Below, one piece after another: positions 62,001-64,000 of a DNA stretch of 64,000 bases; positions within the stretch are counted from its first letter, which is position 1; each line of letters begins with the position of its first letter. A program made the position numbers and the translations under genes. Source of the DNA: Psoroptes ovis (Eukaryota > Arthropoda > Arachnida > Sarcoptiformes > Psoroptidae); contig PQWQ01000001.1 of NCBI GenBank assembly GCA_002943765.1, positions 558,001 through 622,000 of the forward strand. The letters run 5' to 3'. Under the pieces are notes generated by a model. It saw only the letters and a list, made by a program, of their open reading frames with translations, did not search any database and was not told the origin of the DNA.

Positions 62001-64000
62001 ATTGTTGTAATTGAAATGCCATAAGTGACTATATCTTCTTTGAGATCATTTTCAATGAAACGTAATAATGGACCAAATTGTGATGTCTGATCACTAGGCA
62101 ATGAATATATTATTTCAATACCAACTGAACTTTCAAGTTTTGCATCGTTTACAAATTCATTAATGATTTTCGTAATCGATCCTGTATCGACATTCACTGA
62201 TCTCTTTTCCATACGCAAATGATATCCAGCACCAAAATGTTTTTTCAAAAATAATGGCGATCCATAACAACGTAAGCTTCCACTGTCCATGATGGCAATT
62301 CTATCACCAAGAATCTATTGCATAGAAAATTAGACAATCAATTGATTTTATAATTTTCAAATATAAAAAAATACAGACATCAGCTTCTTCCATAAAATGT
62401 GTTGATATTATGATTGATCTACCATATTTCTCCTTCAATAACAGATCCCATATGAAACGTCTGGCTGATACATCCATTCCTGAAGTCGGTTCATCAAGTA
62501 TTACGATTTTAGATCCACCAATCAATGCTATTCCGACCTGTAGAGTCATAAGAACAATTTAATTGAAATTCATAGCTTTGATTAACAAAGAATCAACATA
62601 CCGAAAGTTTTCTTTTCATACCGCCAGATAATTTACTGGCAGAAACTTTGAATTTATCTTGAAGATCTAATTTTTCAACCATTTCTTTGATTTCATCACG
62701 TATTTCTTCATCAGATAAATTTGTATGCTTTAATCGACAATAAAAATCCAAATGTTCTTCAACAGTCAATTCATCGAATAATAAATTTGATTGTGGACAA
62801 ATGCCTAAACTTGAACGTATTTGATTCATTTCTTCTCGAACATCATATCCATTCACAATTGCCGTACCATCACTTGGTGGAAATAATCCACATAATAATG
62901 ATATTGTTGTCGTTTTGCCTATGATGTTGGATTTTAACAATTTCAAGAATTAATCTATTGGTCAAAAGATTATAAGATCTCATTTACCTGCACCATTATG
63001 TCCTAACAATGCTGTTATTTGATTTTCAAACACATTGAAACTTAGATTTTTAACTGAATAAGTTTTACCGTTATCATAAGTTTTCGATAAATTTCTTATA
63101 CTAATACCAACTTTTAAATTTTTTGGATAAGCTTCAATGTTTGCATTGTTATTTTTATTGTAATCGATATTATCACTGTAATCACTTGTATAATCGTGAT
63201 CCGATGGAAGCCAATAATTTTTTGTGATTGGAAAATACCAGACCAATGGTACACCATATTCACCAGGAAATGCTAATGTCATATACCATGTTACAATTAA
63301 ATATATTAATGAATTGACAATAAACATCATCAATATGACTAAGAATGTGAGATCATCGTTTGGTATGGCTGGATCAGCGATATTACTCCATGAGACTGGG
63401 ATGCCACGTGTTTCTCTTATCAGCATAATGAATGCTCCGAAAGACATGTTCGTGTTTGGTAATAAACACGTTAATATTTTCGATACCATTGTATAAGTAC
63501 TATTCGATTGATGATGAATCAAGATTAATTAAGAAGATGAATATTTAAAATCAATTGAAAAACTTACTTGTATTGTTGTATCATCGGAAAATATGGCATA
63601 TATGATAAGAATGAAAGTATACCGGTTACGATACCGGCAACATTAGCCTGAAATTAATTTTTCAAAAAATTTAATCAAGATCAAAAATAGTATTTCATAA
63701 AAATAATTACCTTGGAGAAGAATGTGCTTAGCATAAAGCTAAAGCATGTATTACAAATATGATATAATAAAAAATAGATGAATAATATTGTTGAATCACT
63801 GATCAATATCGGTGGACTACTTTTCAAGAATCGAATTTTCAAAAATATTATAATCAATACAATAGCTGGCACCATCAATATGATTGATTTGATAAAATAA
63901 GCAATGAAATGATATTTTTCTTTCAAACCCATCATTTTCATTGATTCTTTCATACGTTTTTCTTTTTCATTTACAATCGTTTTGGTCAGATTAATAGCAG
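59025..64000 (-). CDS. ABC transporter, subfamily A (full transporter; 5' end outside the window)
   Basis: Exons in transcript order: (64000)-63711, 63647-63568, 63499-62988, 62918-62602, 62537-62379, 62314-61983, 61916-61486, 61425-59738, 59678-59025; phases agree, about 1,487 residues present. The ABCA juxtamembrane motif (EKEKRMKESMKMMGL) opens the first transmembrane half. NBD1 has GHNGAGKTTT (split by an intron), LSGGMKRKLS, and VILDEPTSGMD. The second membrane half has a Cys-rich extracellular loop (CCPDYCDEVC) before helices. NBD2 has GINGAGKTTTFK, YSGGNKRKLSTAI, TFLDEPTSGVD and the H-loop SHSMEECE. Both ATPase sites look complete. ABCA proteins move lipids across membranes, but the substrate cannot be read from sequence. 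All eight introns are 59-69 bp. One donor (62378, gtctgt) is atypical but phase-correct. Confidence 0.93.

Noticed and set aside
1..64000. CRISPR arrays, rRNA or tRNA genes
   Set aside because: No direct-repeat/spacer pattern, no rRNA-like GC-rich block, and no tRNA B-box (GGTTCGAATCC type) noticed on reading; a tRNA scan was not possible.

Overview
The window is eukaryotic: AT-rich DNA (by eye about 70-75% A+T), spliced genes with GT/AG introns, and metazoan gene families. The gene set (RCE1, RBM48, ORC5, CCDC93, an ABCA transporter, a LIMCH1/LMO7-type LIM protein), many introns clustering near 60-70 bp, and mariner-type, Copia and Tc5-like mobile elements suggest an arthropod. An acariform mite such as a house-dust mite relative is my best guess; this is inference, not a sequence match.

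Region 1 (1-26.3 kb, + strand) is one very large ankyrin-repeat gene that enters from the left edge. I can phase 22 exons through to a stop at 26316, giving about 2,458 residues in the window. It is built from a module of helical cap plus two ankyrin repeats plus a YYL-type tail, repeated about six times, with intron phases preserved between copies. A ~660-residue Asn/Asp/Glu-rich exon sits between modules. Three of its long introns carry six ~82-bp mariner-type MITEs.

Region 2 (26.8-31 kb, - strand) is a LIM-domain gene of the LIMCH1/LMO7 (Drosophila smallish) family, tail to tail with the ankyrin gene.

Region 3 (31-52.9 kb) holds no recognisable host gene. It contains an apparently intact, very young Copia LTR retrotransposon (33221-37786, identical LTRs, AAAAT target duplication) and, 676 bp further on, an apparently intact Tc5-like DNA transposon (38468-41030, 145-bp inverted repeats, TAA target duplication, DDD transposase). 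About 12 kb of simple-sequence-rich DNA follows.

Region 4 (52.9-64 kb) is a dense housekeeping cluster: RCE1 (+), RBM48 (+), ORC5 (-), CCDC93 (+) and an ABCA transporter (-) that runs off the right edge. RBM48 and ORC5 stop codons are 2 bp apart, CCDC93 and ABCA stop codons 38 bp apart, and ORC5/CCDC93 share a 321-bp divergent intergenic region. RCE1, RBM48 and ORC5 are each open over their whole length with no intron.

I found no convincing new multi-gene system. The most unusual items are the modular ankyrin gene (with an in-frame intron that would add a hydrophobic segment if retained), the two intact mobile elements with odd details, and the overlapping gene ends.
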